64,000 bases of DNA from Schistosoma mansoni (Eukaryota > Platyhelminthes > Trematoda > Strigeidida > Schistosomatidae): contig NC_031498.1 in NCBI RefSeq assembly GCF_000237925.1, positions 31,748,552-31,812,551 on the forward strand, written 5' to 3'. Both the position numbers and the translations under genes were made by a program. The stretch's first letter is position 1, and each line of letters opens with the position of its first letter. The notes under the pieces were generated by a model. The model was not told the DNA's origin, ran no database searches, and saw only the letters and a program-made list of their open reading frames with translations. Shown piece after piece: positions 32,567 through 44,477 of the stretch.

Positions 32567-32840
32567 TATAGTTGAGATCATGAGTCAATTGAAGGTAGAC
32601 TACTATGGAAGACCTGGAATAACTGGACGGCCAACTCGTCCTATTATGGGACTCTTTAGTAGCAGTACGCATCCACGATCGCAACTCACGAGATTCGAAC
32701 CCAGGACCTACCAGTCTCGCGCCAGAGCACTTAACCACTAGACCACTGAGCCTACAGGCATCCAACGGTGTTAATGTCTAACTTCAACTAATCCACGAAA
32801 TTGTGCGACCATCATCCATTGTACTGAGGTAGATACCTGT
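32567..32840 (-). mobile_element. SINE-B, dead-core subfamily
   Basis: Core GACGAGTTGG instead of GACGAAAC; head and start of body well preserved. Confidence 0.8.
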
Positions 32841-32924
32841 CTCTACCTGTCATGAATTATTTATTGCATTTATTTCATTCAGAAGATTGATAATTGTTCT
32901 CTTTTTTTCTAACTAGAAATAGAC

Positions 32925-33210
32925 GGTGGCTAGTGGTGGAATCAAAGAAGCACATTTCATTCTGTTTCGGACTCGTCACTTGGATGTATCTATATTCTAC
33001 AGTTGATGTTCACTCCGGTTACAGTTAGGTACATCCACACAATAATTCCCAACTACGATGAATTCTACTATTAACCATCACCCCTCTGTGCTTAAAATAG
33101 TTATAACTGAATGTTAATATCAAGGTAATCGGTACAGGATACATGTATGCCAATACAAGACTGATCAATGACAATCCCAAACATCAATCGGAAGATTCAA
33201 ACAACTGATA
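32925..33210. mobile_element. SM-alpha inverted pair, old
   Basis: Minus arm about 32925-33025, plus arm about 33026-33210 with a ruined ribozyme and the recognisable tail CAAGACTGATCAATGACA. Confidence 0.7.
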
Positions 33211-33479
33211 TATATCTATGTTCTTTTTGTTTAAATAAACTATTTGTTTATATTTGATCAACTGTCAAGGTCATTCCTTTCTCGTTTGTTATTATTCAAT
33301 AAGAACAAACAAAATGATATGAATTATTGAAAAACAAAATCAATAATAGATTTGTTTTAATATTACTAATCAATTAATGTAACACAATTGATACATTGTA
33401 TTTAAATAAGATTCCATTATATTGATTAATAAATTAGATTATTTATTGTTAATTATGAAAATTATTGATTCGTAGTTAG
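33211..33479. other. AT-rich, no gene
   Basis: Nothing recognised. Confidence 0.5.
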
Positions 33480-34080
33480 ATGGGGGGGGGTTGTGGAGAT
33501 TTTAGTAATTTTATAGAGTTGAGATCATGAGTCAATTGAAGCTAGACAATCATGGAAAAAGCCGGAAGCATTGGATGGCCGTTTCGTCCTACTGTGGGAC
33601 TCCTCAGTGGTAGTGCGCATCTACGATCCCACCTTGAGAGATTCGAACCCTGGACCTATATAAAATTATTAAAATCACCACAAACCCCCTTCTCATAATG
33701 ATCATATGCTCACTAGTGACTGGGTCCATGAGGTATTTCCTGGATTTCTAGTGAGAAGCAGTAACCAGTGGAGTTCAACGAGGTCTGTTGTGAGACAGGA
33801 ACTCATTGAAAACAATGGTGAATGGTTGCTCAATTTCGTGGATTGGTTGAAGTTAGACATTAACACCGTTGGATGCCGGCCCGCCGGCTCAGTGGTCTAG
33901 TGGTTCAGCTCTCGCACACGAGACTGATAGGTCCTGTGTTCGAATCTCGCGAGGTGGGATCGTGGATGCGCACTGCCACTGAGGAGTCCCACAATAGGAC
34001 GGAACGGCCATCCAGTATTTCCAGATTTTCCATGGTTGTCTAGCTTCAATTGACTCATGATCTCAACTACATAAAATATT
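33480..34080. mobile_element. SINE-B inverted dimer
   Basis: Minus arm 33480-33657 (tail, CCA-bulge ribozyme, B box) joins a plus full unit 33658-34080 (tail end, body, A-box region, B box TGTTCGAATCTCG, ribozyme with GGAAC for GAAAC). Confidence 0.8.
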
Positions 34081-34557
34081 AAAAAATTTTATTGTAGTAG
34101 TTTCACAATCAGAAAATAAGATGATTAAAATATAATAGTGAAACATTTCATGTATCATCTTATAGGCAAATTAACAAACTTGATCAGTAAATCAGCTGAT
34201 CGAATAGAATAATTTGTAATTGCCTAGGAGATAAACAATAGTTATTCTCTCTCTCTTTACTCCCACCACTCTCTGCCCCTCTCTCTCTCTCTCTTACTCT
34301 TATAATTCAATACATTTCTAATCATATGAACAATGTAAAAAAAATTTTTTTGTTTAAATGACCTAGTTGATATATGAATTCATCTTGGGTCATACATATA
34401 AAATGGTTTGTTTATTTTATGACTGACTAACTAATTAATTACCCTAATATATTTATTAGTTATGAATAACAATGAAAAATTGTTTTGTTGTTATTGTCTT
34501 ATAACAACAACAACAAAAAAAAGAAAGAAAATACGTATAATAAACAGATATGTAGTA
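34081..34557. other. AT-rich with (CT)n
   Basis: (CT)n at about 34245-34305. No gene. Confidence 0.6.
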
Positions 34558-34822
34558 TTAGAGGAGGGGGTTGTGGAGATTTTAGGTGATCTTAATTGTT
34601 GAATTCATGAGTTAATTGAAGCTAGACTACCATGGAGAACCCGGAAGCGTTGGAAGGCCAACTCGTCCTATTGTGGGACTCCTCAGTGGCAGTGCACATC
34701 CACGATCCCACCTCTCGAGATTCCAACCCACGACCTATCAGTCTCGCGCGCAAGCACTTAACCACTAGACCAGTTAGTCGGTCGGCTATCAATGGTGTTA
34801 ATTTCTAAGTTCAACCAATTCA
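34558..34822 (-). mobile_element. SINE-B, dead-core subfamily
   Basis: Begins at the GGGGGTTGTGGAGATTTTAG unit boundary; core GACGAGTTGG; CCA bulge. Confidence 0.8.
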
Positions 34823-34879
34823 GGTTTAAAAAATCTAGGTTTAAAAATCTCTTATGTGTATTTAAATTTAAATAGCACC

Positions 34880-35775
34880 CGACTTACTTACTTACTTACT
34901 TACGCCTGTTACTCCCAATGGAGCATAGGCCGCCGACCAGCATTCTCCAACTCACTCTGTCCTCAGCCTTCCTTTCTAGTTCTATCCAGTTCTTGTTCAT
35001 TCTTCTCATGTCTGTCTCTATTTCTCTGCGTAATGTGTTCTCTGGTCTTCCTCTTCTCCTTCGACCTTCAGGATTCCATGTGAGGGCTTGTCTTGCGACA
35101 CAATTGGGTGATTTCCTCAAAGTATGCTCAATCCACTTCCAACGCTTCTTCCTGATTTCTTCCTCTACTGAATGGAATCTGGTTTGTTGTCTCCCACAGT
35201 AACTTGTTGTCGATAGTGTCTGGCCATCGGATCCGAAGTATCTTGCGTAGACAGCTGTTAATAAACACTTGTATCTTCTGGATAATGGCTTTCATAGTTC
35301 TCCACGTCTCTGCCCCATACAGAAGAACTGTCTTCACATTTATATTGAAAATTCTAACCTTGGTGTTGGTTGACAATTGTTTTGAGCTCCAGATGTTTTT
35401 CAGCTGTAAGTATGCTGCTCTTGCTTTGCCGATCCGCGCCCTCACATCTGCATCTGATCCACCGTGTTCATCAATGATGCTGCCCAGATATGTAAAGGTT
35501 TCCACATCCTCCAAAGCTTCTCCGTCAAGTGTAATTCGATTGGTGCATATTGTATTGTATCGGAGAGTCTTGCTTTTCTCTTTGTTTATATTGAGACCTA
35601 CTGCTGCTGAGGCTGCTGCTACACTGGTCGTTTTCTCCTGCATTTGTTGTTGCGTGTGTGATAGAAGAGCCAGATCATCCGCGAAGTCTAAATCGTCAAG
35701 CTGCATCCTGCCTGTCCACTGTATCCCGTGATTTCCTCCAGATGTTGACGTCTTCATAATCCAGTCGATCACCCG
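34880..35775 (-). mobile_element. RTE LINE, 5'-truncated, subfamily 1
   Basis: Flanked by CACCCGA on both sides, a 7 bp duplication. It reaches upstream to RVIDWIMKTSTSGG and ends in the CTTAC tail. Confidence 0.9.
34896..35775 (-). pseudogene. RTE reverse transcriptase fragment
   Basis: The 35128-35811 frame shows LDDLDFADDLALLSHTQQQM (motif C), [23 protein letters not shown] and [11 protein letters not shown], uninterrupted at the site where the 15.6 kb copy has a stop. It loses frame at the shared 4 bp insertion ([12 protein letters not shown]). The C-terminal [10 protein letters not shown] lies in the frame at 34896-35120. Motifs A and B are absent. Confidence 0.9.
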
Positions 35776-36362
35776 AGTAATACCATAATTTATAGATGAA
35801 CTATGAATCATGTATAAAATAACAGGTCTCGGATATTTGCATGAAATTCATTCATTTATTTGGTTAAATACCATTTTGGCATTAGAGCTGATGCCAGTTT
35901 GTGATAAAAACCCTAAATCTAATTCTTAACCTTCATCATCAAATGTAAATCATAATTCTAATTCCTCACACACTGGTTTATAGCCCTTATTTGGTGAACA
36001 CTCTCAAGGTCAGTTTAGTGTCGCTTAAAGGTGATCTATAAATTATATTCTCACCTAGCACCCCTTCTCTTCATATTTGTATAACTTGAAAATAAAAATG
36101 GTATTTAGTGATGACTATGGAGTAAAACATTTTTCCCATATTTCACACCTTTTCTCTCATGTTCAATCAGCCATGTAGATTTAGCCTGGGGGGGGAGGGT
36201 TACTAGAAGAGCTTAAGAAATTGATTTATTAAAAAGCAACCACAACTTAACTATCAAATTATATAATGATATAAGTAAATTAGCTATTAATAACAATTAT
36301 ATTCAAATGAACATTGAACCTGAAAAGTAGATGACAATGGAGAATAATTCATTTAATACCAT
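35776..36362. other. No recognisable feature
   Basis: AT-rich; a G-run at about 36187. Confidence 0.55.
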
Positions 36363-36540
36363 ATAAGGGGGGAGATTTTTGGTAATTTTTATATATAGTT
36401 GAAATCATGAGTCAATTGAAGCTAGACCACCATGGAAAACATGGAAACACTGGACGGTCAACTCGTTCTATTGTTGGATTCCTCAGCAATGCACTTTCAC
36501 AATACCGACTCACGAGATTTGAACCCAGGATATATCAGTC
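36363..36540 (-). mobile_element. SINE-B fragment, dead-core subfamily
   Basis: Tail and ribozyme with GAACGAGTTGACC; cut off within the head where an SM-alpha copy begins. Confidence 0.75.
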
Positions 36541-37060
36541 TGTTATTCGCATATGTGCATGCTATATGGATCGCCTCGATATTGACTTCAGTCACAAGCA
36601 TTAAACAAGAAGGATGGGGGGGGCCACAAATAGGGGAAACAAAGGATGGGTGTTTCGTCCTATTTGAGACTCGTCAGTTGGATGTAGTTGCATCTCAGAA
36701 TTGATGTTCACTCTGGGACTCGAACCAAGTATCTTTCGTTTCAAGCGCCATCACGTTATCCACTTAACTACTGAAACTGATCTGCGACTGATCAATTACA
36801 GCCGTAAACATCAGTGGGAAGATTCAAATAAACAATACCAAATGAATTTAAACTTCACCCCATTGCACAAGCAATTTGGTATCAGGACTCAGTAGATAAG
36901 TGGATAATGTGATGGCGTTTGAAGCGTATGGTACTGGGTTCGAGTTCAAGAGTGAAAATCAACTCTGAGATACTGGTAAATCCAACTGAAGGGTCCCAAA
37001 TAGGACGAAACGCATATCCTAGATTCCACTACTGGCCACTATCCGTCTTTGCTTATAACT
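36541..37060. mobile_element. SM-alpha inverted dimer
   Basis: Minus arm 36541-36784 contains a duplicated, disturbed ribozyme region. Plus arm 36785-37060 has tail, leader, A-box region TAGATAAGTGG, B box GGTTCGAGTT and a ribozyme with AACTGAAGGGTCC. Confidence 0.75.
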
Positions 37061-37431
37061 GATGTTATTTCTTTGTTTCAATGTTCAACTTAAATGCTCC
37101 TTAATGTTTGTTTTGATTTACATGGTATGCATTTGGGGAAATGTATACGTCGGATAACGATAAAGGAATTATAAATTTTCATGACATTCACTATAAAAAC
37201 ATGCACTCGGTTTATAACCATACTGTTTATGTATATGAAAAAGATCTGGATTACAAAAATTACTTAAGTAAATGGAATGGGGTTCGAACCTGTGACCTAT
37301 CTACTGCTCTAATTTAGCTACTAATCCAATGTATCTACTGAATAACTATGAAGGGTTATGTTGATGAATTGAAGCAGTGAATTTTTAAATTAGATCTGAT
37401 TTTTAAACTTTTTTTTTATGATCAAATACAA
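37061..37431. other. AT-rich, no gene
   Basis: Nothing recognised. Confidence 0.5.
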
Positions 37432-37670
37432 TTTAATAGTTGAATTCATGGGTCGACCTAAGCTAGACCACCAATGAAAATCTGGAAGCACTGAATAAGC
37501 ACTGCTGAAGAGTCCCATGCTGGAACGAAACGGGTACTGGACGGCTGTTTCCTCCTAGCATGGGACTCCTCAGCAGTGCTCACTTAGTGCTTCCAGATTT
37601 TCAGTAGTGGTCTAACACCAATTGATTCATGATCTCAATCAACAAACTTAATAATCTCTACAACTCCATA
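37432..37670. mobile_element. SINE-B rearranged: four alternating pieces
   Basis: Minus tail (37432-37499), plus ribozyme (about 37500-37539), minus ribozyme (37535-37578) and plus tail (about 37585-37670). The two ribozymes are back to back. Confidence 0.7.
37535..37578 (-). ncRNA. Hammerhead ribozyme, SINE-B, in a palindrome
   Basis: Core CTGAGGA and GAAA present, stem I CACTG/CAGTA with four pairs, stem III ACAGCCGT, triplet GTC. Stem II has one mismatch. Confidence 0.55.
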
Positions 37671-37815
37671 CTAATAATGAAATAACTATCATTATTTTAC
37701 CTGTTTAGTTTTCTCTAAACAAAGTAGACGAAACTCAACAATGAAGTAAATTACAACAAGTTTGTGTACGTTACCTATCGTAGTTATATTTTTACAAACG
37801 ATCAACTTTAAACTG

Positions 37816-38421
37816 TGAAACACACACGTACCTGAGAAGCATCGTTGATAAACAAGGAGGATCGCATGCAGACGTAAAAGTGAGGATTGGCAAAGAAAGG
37901 GTAGCATTTGTACAATTGGAGAACATATGGAACTCAGAACAACTGTCAACTAATTTCAAAGTCACAATCTTCAGTACGAACGTCAAGACAGTCCTACTTT
38001 ATTGAGCTGAAACATGAAGAACTACTACATCCATTGTCAAGAAGGTACAAGTATTTATAAACAGTTGTTTACGCAAGATACTCAACATTCACTGACCGGA
38101 TACTATCAGCAACAGCGTTTTATGGGAGAGGACAAACCAGCTTCTAACTGAAGAGGAAATTAGGAAAAGATGTTGGAAGTGGATAGGACATACATTGAGG
38201 AAATCACCAAACTGCATCACAAGGCAATCCGTAACTTGAAATCCGGAAGGGAAGCGGAAAAGAGGAAGACCAAAGAACACATTACCTTGGGAAATAAAAG
38301 CAGATATGAAAAGGATGAATGTTAACTAGAAAGAACTGGAAAGAATTGTCGAGGACATAGTTGGATGGTGAATAGTGGTGAGCGGCCTATGCTCCCCCAC
38401 GAGGGGTAACAGGCGTAAGTA
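37816..38421 (+). mobile_element. RTE LINE, 5'-truncated, subfamily 2
   Basis: Diverged protein remnants (RSIVDKQGGSHADVKVRI, then [18 protein letters not shown]) and the CTCCCCCACGAGGGGTAAC end. Flanked by ACTTTAAACTGT on both sides, a 12 bp duplication. Confidence 0.9.
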
Positions 38422-38435
38422 ATACTTTAAACTGT

Positions 38436-39235
38436 ATTAACCAAGGTGATAACAAAATGCTTTGAATAGACTAGATAGGTCATATTATTAATGTGATATG
38501 AAGTTAATCTGATAATAATAACTAATAAATATGAAATATCACGTAATGATTATAGATGAATATCTTGATCAATAAATTATAATTCAGTTAGAGATTGGTT
38601 TAATCTATGGATTGTATTCATTACCGTTTGGTTATAAGGAATAAGCTTTAGTAACGAGATCTAAAAGTTTTCAGTTCGGGTTATAAATGTACACTGTTGA
38701 GGAGTTCCATAGTCAAATGAAGGAACTGTAACAGTATTTCTTTATTTAGAAAGATTGTCTCATTGATAACAATACAGTGGACATTAATTTTATGATACGG
38801 TTTATGGTTTGGGGGGGGTAGACAAGGCAATCTAAGTAGGTATTAAGCATTGTAGTTATTTATATGTTGAACAGTGATCGCGAAATGAATACTGGAGGAA
38901 AGTGATATTTACGTTATAATAATAAGAAATTACTCCTGTTATATACAATGGACTTCAAGTACATTCACACGGATAACATGAATCTAGTTCTTAAACTTTT
39001 ATTTATGGTCAGTCATAAACAAAGTAGAACTTTCCATATGTCTTCATCCTTTCAAGATGCTCCAGCGCATCAGCACAGAGAGGTACCAGATTAGTTTACA
39101 TCATTAAGTGAAATCAACTTAGAACATCATTTGAATATACTTCCGAAGAGTCAAACTAGACAAAAATCAGATCTCTGCTGTTCCCATAATTTTCTTATTC
39201 ATAACAACTCATAATGAAATCTAACATCTAATCTC
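38436..39235. other. No recognisable feature
   Basis: AT-rich, unique-looking. Confidence 0.55.
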
Positions 39236-39552
39236 TATAGACCAGTGGAGTTGAAGCAGATCTGTTGTGAGATATCAACTCACTGAAGACATTGATGAAT
39301 GGTTGCTCAATTTCGTGGATTTGTTGAAGTTAGATATTAACACCGTTGGATGCCGGCCGGCCGGCTCAGTGGTCTGGTGGTTAAGCGCTCGCGCGCGAGA
39401 CTGACAGCTCCTGGGTTCGAATCTCCCGAGGTGGGATCGTTGATGCTCACTGCTGAGGAGTCCCACACTAGGACGAAACGGTCGTTCAGTGTTTCCAGGT
39501 TTTCCATGGTGGTCTAGCTTCAATTAACTCATGATTTCAACTATATAAAATT
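39236..39552 (+). mobile_element. SINE-B copy, close to consensus
   Basis: Body end, GGATGCCGGCCGGCCGGCTC, A-box region AGTGGTCTGGTGG, B box GGGTTCGAATCTC, hammerhead and tail. Confidence 0.85.
39448..39491 (+). ncRNA. Hammerhead ribozyme, SINE-B type
   Basis: Stem I CACTG/CAGTG, core CTGAGGA, stem II GTCC/GGAC, core GAAA, stem III ACGGTCGT. The cleavage triplet is GTT instead of GTC, which the NUH rule tolerates but usually slows. Confidence 0.7.
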
Positions 39553-39752
39553 ATAAATTACTAATTGAAGAACTGAAAGTTCAGGGTTCAATCACAGCTG
39601 AAATTCATATTTTTACACTACTAAAGAGTCTTGTACTATTTCAAAGCATCCAATATAATGCTATCTATAAATTAACTATTTTGTTAATACAATGATTACT
39701 AGTATAATTGAACTGATCATTATACTGATAAACAATTAACTAATAATTATAA

Positions 39753-40100
39753 TAATTGACATCGTGAGTCAATTGAAGCTAGACCACTATGGAAAACCTG
39801 GATGCACTGGACGGCCATTTCGTCCCATTGTGGGACTCCTCAGTGGCAGTGTGCATCCACGATCCCACCTCACGAGATTTGAAACCAGGACCTATCAAAA
39901 ATTATCAAATAAAAACTTGGTAATGATACCTACTAGGACCTATCAGTTTCGCGCACGAGCTCTTAACCTCTAGACCACTGAGCCGGCATTAAACTGTATC
40001 AATGTCTAACTTCAACTAATCCACGAAATTGAGTGACTCATTATATCAACTATTAAAACTACTATAATATCCACAAAAGCCCCTTCTAATAATGATATAA
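39753..40100. mobile_element. SINE-B with a 38 bp micro-insertion and inverted tail
   Basis: Minus unit 39753-about 40035 is interrupted near 39897-39933 by a short A-rich insert flanked by AGGACCTATCA on both sides. A plus tail piece follows to 40100. Confidence 0.7.
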
Positions 40101-40247
40101 TTAATTTCAATGAATTCATTCTATTGTAGTCATACTCATGTATAGATGATATATATATGTACACATTAGAAGAGTACAGAATAACTTGTTACCAAAATTT
40201 TATATATTATTAACGATTTTTATCATAAAATTATTTACTTAGGAAGA

Positions 40248-40618
40248 GAAAATGGATTGTGGCTAGTGGTGGAATCCAGGATGTGTCTTTCGTCCTATCT
40301 GAGACTCAGCAACTGGATCTTCCTAAATCTCAGTATTGATGTTTATCACGGAACTCGAATTCAGTATCGTTCGCTTAAAACGCCATCATATTATCCATTT
40401 ATCAACTGACTCCTGATAGCCACTTGCTTGTGCAATAAGGTGAACTTTAAAATCCTAGATTCCACTGCTAGCCAATATCCATTTTTACTTAGAATGCATG
40501 TGACTTAAGACAATATCAAGGTAATCCATACAGTATGTACATATACCAATAAGAGAGAGAATGATTAATTACAGTCGTAAACATCAATGGGAAGATTCAA
40601 GTAAACTACACTAAGTGA
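40248..40618. mobile_element. SM-alpha with twin-priming-like inversion
   Basis: Minus arm 40248-40456 (leader, head, ribozyme), plus arm 40457-40618 (tail). They overlap by about 35 bp around GATTCCACTGCTAGCC. Confidence 0.75.
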
Positions 40619-41096
40619 ATAGTTTCAGATCAAAAGTATAATATCATTTATGTATTAAATATATTCACCTTTACGATTGGGCGCAACTAATACCTTTTTT
40701 ACATATGTTCATTCACATATAGAAATCAAATAAATGATGAATCCTTTCTGTGTGATCTTTTGCTTCCTTCCGTCTTTGTGTGTGTGTATGTGTGGCAGAT
40801 AGAAATGAGGTTGGGTTGATTTATTCATGACTATGTTCGTTTTTTTTTGTCGTCAAATTTTCACGTTCATAGATATTCATATCATATAATCCAAACGAAA
40901 AGCACCAAAAATTAAGGGGGGAGGAGGGAAATGTATGTTTTGTTTCCCACAAAGAAACACATGAGATAGACAGTAAAATAGATGAAGTTAAATTGGTTTT
41001 TACAGTATTTACAGTAGTTATAATAAATCTAGAGATAGTTCTTATCAAGATGCAGCGCATATATGTTGTTATAGAGATTAGTAATAGGGATGGTTC
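40619..41096. other. AT-rich, no gene
   Basis: Nothing recognised. Confidence 0.5.
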
Positions 41097-41600
41097 TTAT
41101 AGTATGGCCGAGGGTGGGAAGAGTCCGCTCTCTCTCTCCAAATGCTCTCACATGGCCACGCGTACACAGGCTCTGACAGGGAAGTCCTACTCACTGCCTT
41201 CTCTTGGTGGGGGTGTTGTTTACGAAATTGAGAGGACGAAAAGCGAATGTTCGTCGCTTTAACCGGATTGGTGTACACGGGAAGTCCATCTAGAGGAGTT
41301 GGAAAACCCTCATTCCAAACCAATGGTGTACATGGGCTCAAGCATCCTGAAGGAACAAATGACGTATGAATCAATCGTTGGTCACCGGCTACCATGAGAC
41401 TGCATCTCCTCACGATGCTCCACTGCCTCGTAGGTCAGATCTTTAGGTCAAAGGCTCGGTGTGTAGCCTCCTAACAAAACCACCTGCTTCAGTTTGGGCA
41501 TCAGGGCAGTATCACAGACCTCACACAAATCGAATGATTTATGTGGCCCATATATATCTGGTGTCCCCTTTGTACCAATATTTATGTGTTCAAATAAGTC
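41097..41600 (+). mobile_element. E repeat
   Basis: Full copy ending TATTTATGTGTTCAAATAAG; minus-strand frame 41078-41413 (111 residues) begins MRRCSLMVAGDQRLIHT. Confidence 0.8.
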
Positions 41601-41726
41601 AATAAATATAGTAATAATAATATGAGAACTTTCGTCTAGTCTTAATGAAATAATTTCACAGTATTTTGGGTACTGGTTTGATATGAAACATTAAAGCCAA
41701 AGAATGTGGTTGTAAAATCTCATTGA

Positions 41727-41858
41727 ATAAATTTGAAGTAAATCCAACAATTCACCTGGTAATATGGTCGAATAATAGTTCTGATGTTTGATTATATTAC
41801 CTTGAAAAAGTTTGGACCAGATTGTCAGGTGAAACGTTGAATTTACTTTAAATTGATT
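41727..41858. repeat. Inverted repeat, ~40 bp arms
   Basis: Left arm 41727-41767 and right arm 41817-41858 are imperfect reverse complements around a ~50 bp loop. The right arm has GTCAGGTGAAACGTTG. No family recognised. Confidence 0.6.
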
Positions 41859-42109
41859 TATGGAGATTATACAAATACATTCTCCCTCATTAATAATAAT
41901 AGTAATAATAATAATAATACCTTTAATGGTAATGAGAACAAAGAATATGATTCGATTCAGTCAGTCAGTCAGTCGGTCAGTCACAACGTAGAACTTTGTA
42001 CGTACGTACATCAGTTCGAGTTACCATACCACATTAACACAGAGATGCAGTTGTCCATTCAAATCCTATAGTGCTAGAAGTAGTAAGAGTATAAACAGTA
42101 ATCGAAAAG

Positions 42110-42660
42110 AGATTAGGGTTTGAAGATGTTATTGAAGGAGTATAATACAGTGAAATAAATTTGGAAAGAGAAAAAGGATAAGGATATGAAGAATTCAGAA
42201 GATTAGGATTTGGGAGAACACAAAGAGTGGATGCACCTTCGCCATTGCAAACGATTTTGAGTCATGTCATTCAAGGTCTCTAACCATCGATTACTATCAT
42301 CTCGCGAATCCCAACTAGGTAGTCAACACCTACCAACATGGCTCAGTCCACTTGTGAGTGACTTCATGGATTTGTGCCACGTTTTGGTGTGGTCGCCCCT
42401 AGCTTTCTTCCAATCTACTCTTACACCATACAAAATTGCACGTCGGGGCAGTCGGTGCCTAGGCATACGTAATACGTGTCCCAACCATCTCAACTGATGA
42501 AGTTTCACTACTTCATCAATCGACTTGCCATCCTTACCTAGTACCCATTTCCTAACGACTGTATTACTTACACGGTGGTCCCAGAATAAACGAGCAATGC
42601 TCCGAAGACACCTATGATCGAATACTATTAGCCTACGAATATCCTCTACCCTTATGATCC
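42110..42660 (-). pseudogene. C-terminal remnant of a different non-LTR reverse transcriptase
   Basis: Minus-strand translation contains VFDHRCLRSIARLFWDHRVS and then LRWLGHVLRMPRHRLPRRA, the motif that follows the RT domain in many LINE proteins. It is unlike the RTE C-terminus elsewhere here. Stop after LSHVGRC; no catalytic domain present. Confidence 0.75.
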
Positions 42661-42675
42661 GATTAGAATGAATGA

Positions 42676-42952
42676 GTTACTTACTTACTTACTTACTAAC
42701 TTACTTAAGCCTGTTACCACTCGTCGAAGAACATAAGACGCTCATCAGCATTCTCCATCCAACGCTGTCCTAAGCAATCCTTTTCAGTTCTTGCCAGTTA
42801 ACATTCATCCTTTTCATATCTGATTCCAATTCTCAAAGCAGTGAGTACTTCGGTTTTCCTCTTTTAAGTTTCCCTTCAGGATTCTAAGTTGGTACTTGCT
42901 TCGTGATGCAGTTTGATAATTTCCTCAATATGTGTCCTATCCACTTCCAACG
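42676..42952 (-). mobile_element. RTE LINE 3' fragment, subfamily 2, diverged
   Basis: Reversed tail TTACTTACTTAC, then CCTGTTACCACTCGTCGAAG and decayed C-terminal coding sequence. Confidence 0.8.
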
Positions 42953-43029
42953 AGTATAAAATTAATCAATTTTATAATTTAGGATTTAAATAAATTTGAA
43001 GACTAAATGCAACCGTTCTGTTATTATTG

Positions 43030-43270
43030 ATTTTTAGTTATGTCGCCCAGAGCCTCAGAATATTAGTCACAGTAGTCAAGCGGAACTCGCGCAGGTAGTA
43101 TTCATCTACCGATCAGGCTCAGATAACGATCAGTGATTTTATGGAGTGATGCAACATTATGGTTCGGTCTCTCCTAACTTTCTTCCAAAGTAACAGCGTG
43201 CATAACAGTAGACGGTAGTTAGGTAAAATTAGTACATATCCTAACCACTTGTCAGATGAATTAGATTTTT
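43030..43270 (-). mobile_element. Older relic of the same LINE as 42.1-42.7 kb
   Basis: Diverged parallel to 42.26-42.50 kb, for example CTAACTTTCTTCCAA here and CTAGCTTTCTTCCAA there. Confidence 0.55.
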
Positions 43271-43377
43271 ATTATTGGAGCGTATCGAATGTAAAACATT
43301 AAGATCTCGCCACGGGAAGTAAATTTTCAAATCATATTAATACATGAAATAGATTGACTGAATCTCTCATGAAATAA

Positions 43378-43838
43378 CGCTTGTGAATTAAGGCTATACC
43401 GAGGCAATACGCACAGTATGCACATATGACCAATAAGTGACTGGTCAGTTGCAGTCCTAAACATCAATGGGAAGATTCATTCAGACAGTACTAAATAAAT
43501 TTGAACTTCACCCAATGGCCCAAGCAAGTGGCTATCAGGACTCAGTAACTGAGTGAATAACATGATGGCGTTTGAAGTGAATGGTACTGAGTTTGAGTCC
43601 TAGAGTGAACATCAACTCTGAGATGCAGGTACATCCAGCTAACCAGTCCCAAATAGGACGAAATGCACATCCTTGATTCCACTAATAGCCACTATCTATC
43701 ATTGCCTCTAAAGCTTGTGACTTTAGGCAATATCGAGGCGGTCCTCACAGGATGCACATATGCCATACAAGAGTTTGATCAATTTCATTCCTAAACATCA
43801 AATAGGAAGTTTCAAGTAAACAACATTACCAAGTAAGC
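43378..43838 (+). mobile_element. SM-alpha SINE, more than one unit
   Basis: Tail, leader, A-box region TAACTGAGTGAATAAC, decayed B box, ribozyme with AGCTAACCAGTCC (first core lost), full second tail. Confidence 0.85.
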
Positions 43839-44477
43839 TGATTTTACGTTTTTTTCTCAAAAAATATTTCTATCCTAAACTAAAATATGACTACTCACTT
43901 CTCATAAGATAGAATAGAAGAAAAAACCAACAACAAAAAAACAACTTCCACCTCCACCACCACCACCAACAACAAAAAAGAACAATCAAATACTCATCGT
44001 TTCAATTAATAAAGTAGGACTAATATTTTCTTAGATTTAACATTTCTCTTTATTTATTTTTTGATTATTAATTTTCTCTCTTCTTTTTTTCTTGTTTTTT
44101 AAGGTCTTTTCATTTCTTTAAGGTCGTCAACTATACAACTATATACAGCTATAGATATATCCCTCTCTCTATATATCTTTATATATGCCCTATTGAGGTT
44201 ATTTATGACCTGAGAACGAAGGATAAAAGAAGTTAAAAACAGGAAAGATTGGTTTTAATGTTTGTTTGTTTGGTTGGTTGGTTGTTTGTGTGTGTGTGTG
44301 GATGTGCATGTGGATGTGTGTGTGTACATTTGTGTGTAGAATGATGTTTAAAATGTTTATTTTTCTTCTTTAGTACTCTTTGTCAAGTTGATTAGTTTCC
44401 AGATGTATTTTTGATTAAATCGATTCTACATGAAAAGAGGAAAAATAAAGAAAATATTATAGCATAATGAATGTATT
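43839..44477. other. AT-rich with GT-rich patch
   Basis: (GT)n at about 44285-44330. No gene. Confidence 0.6.

Noticed and set aside
39360-39435. A genuine tRNA gene
   Set aside because: A- and B-box-like motifs are present but the cloverleaf does not close, and the sequence is the head of a repeated SINE.
41940-41985. (AGTC)n run as an RTE tail
   Set aside because: No LINE end precedes it; treated as a plain microsatellite.
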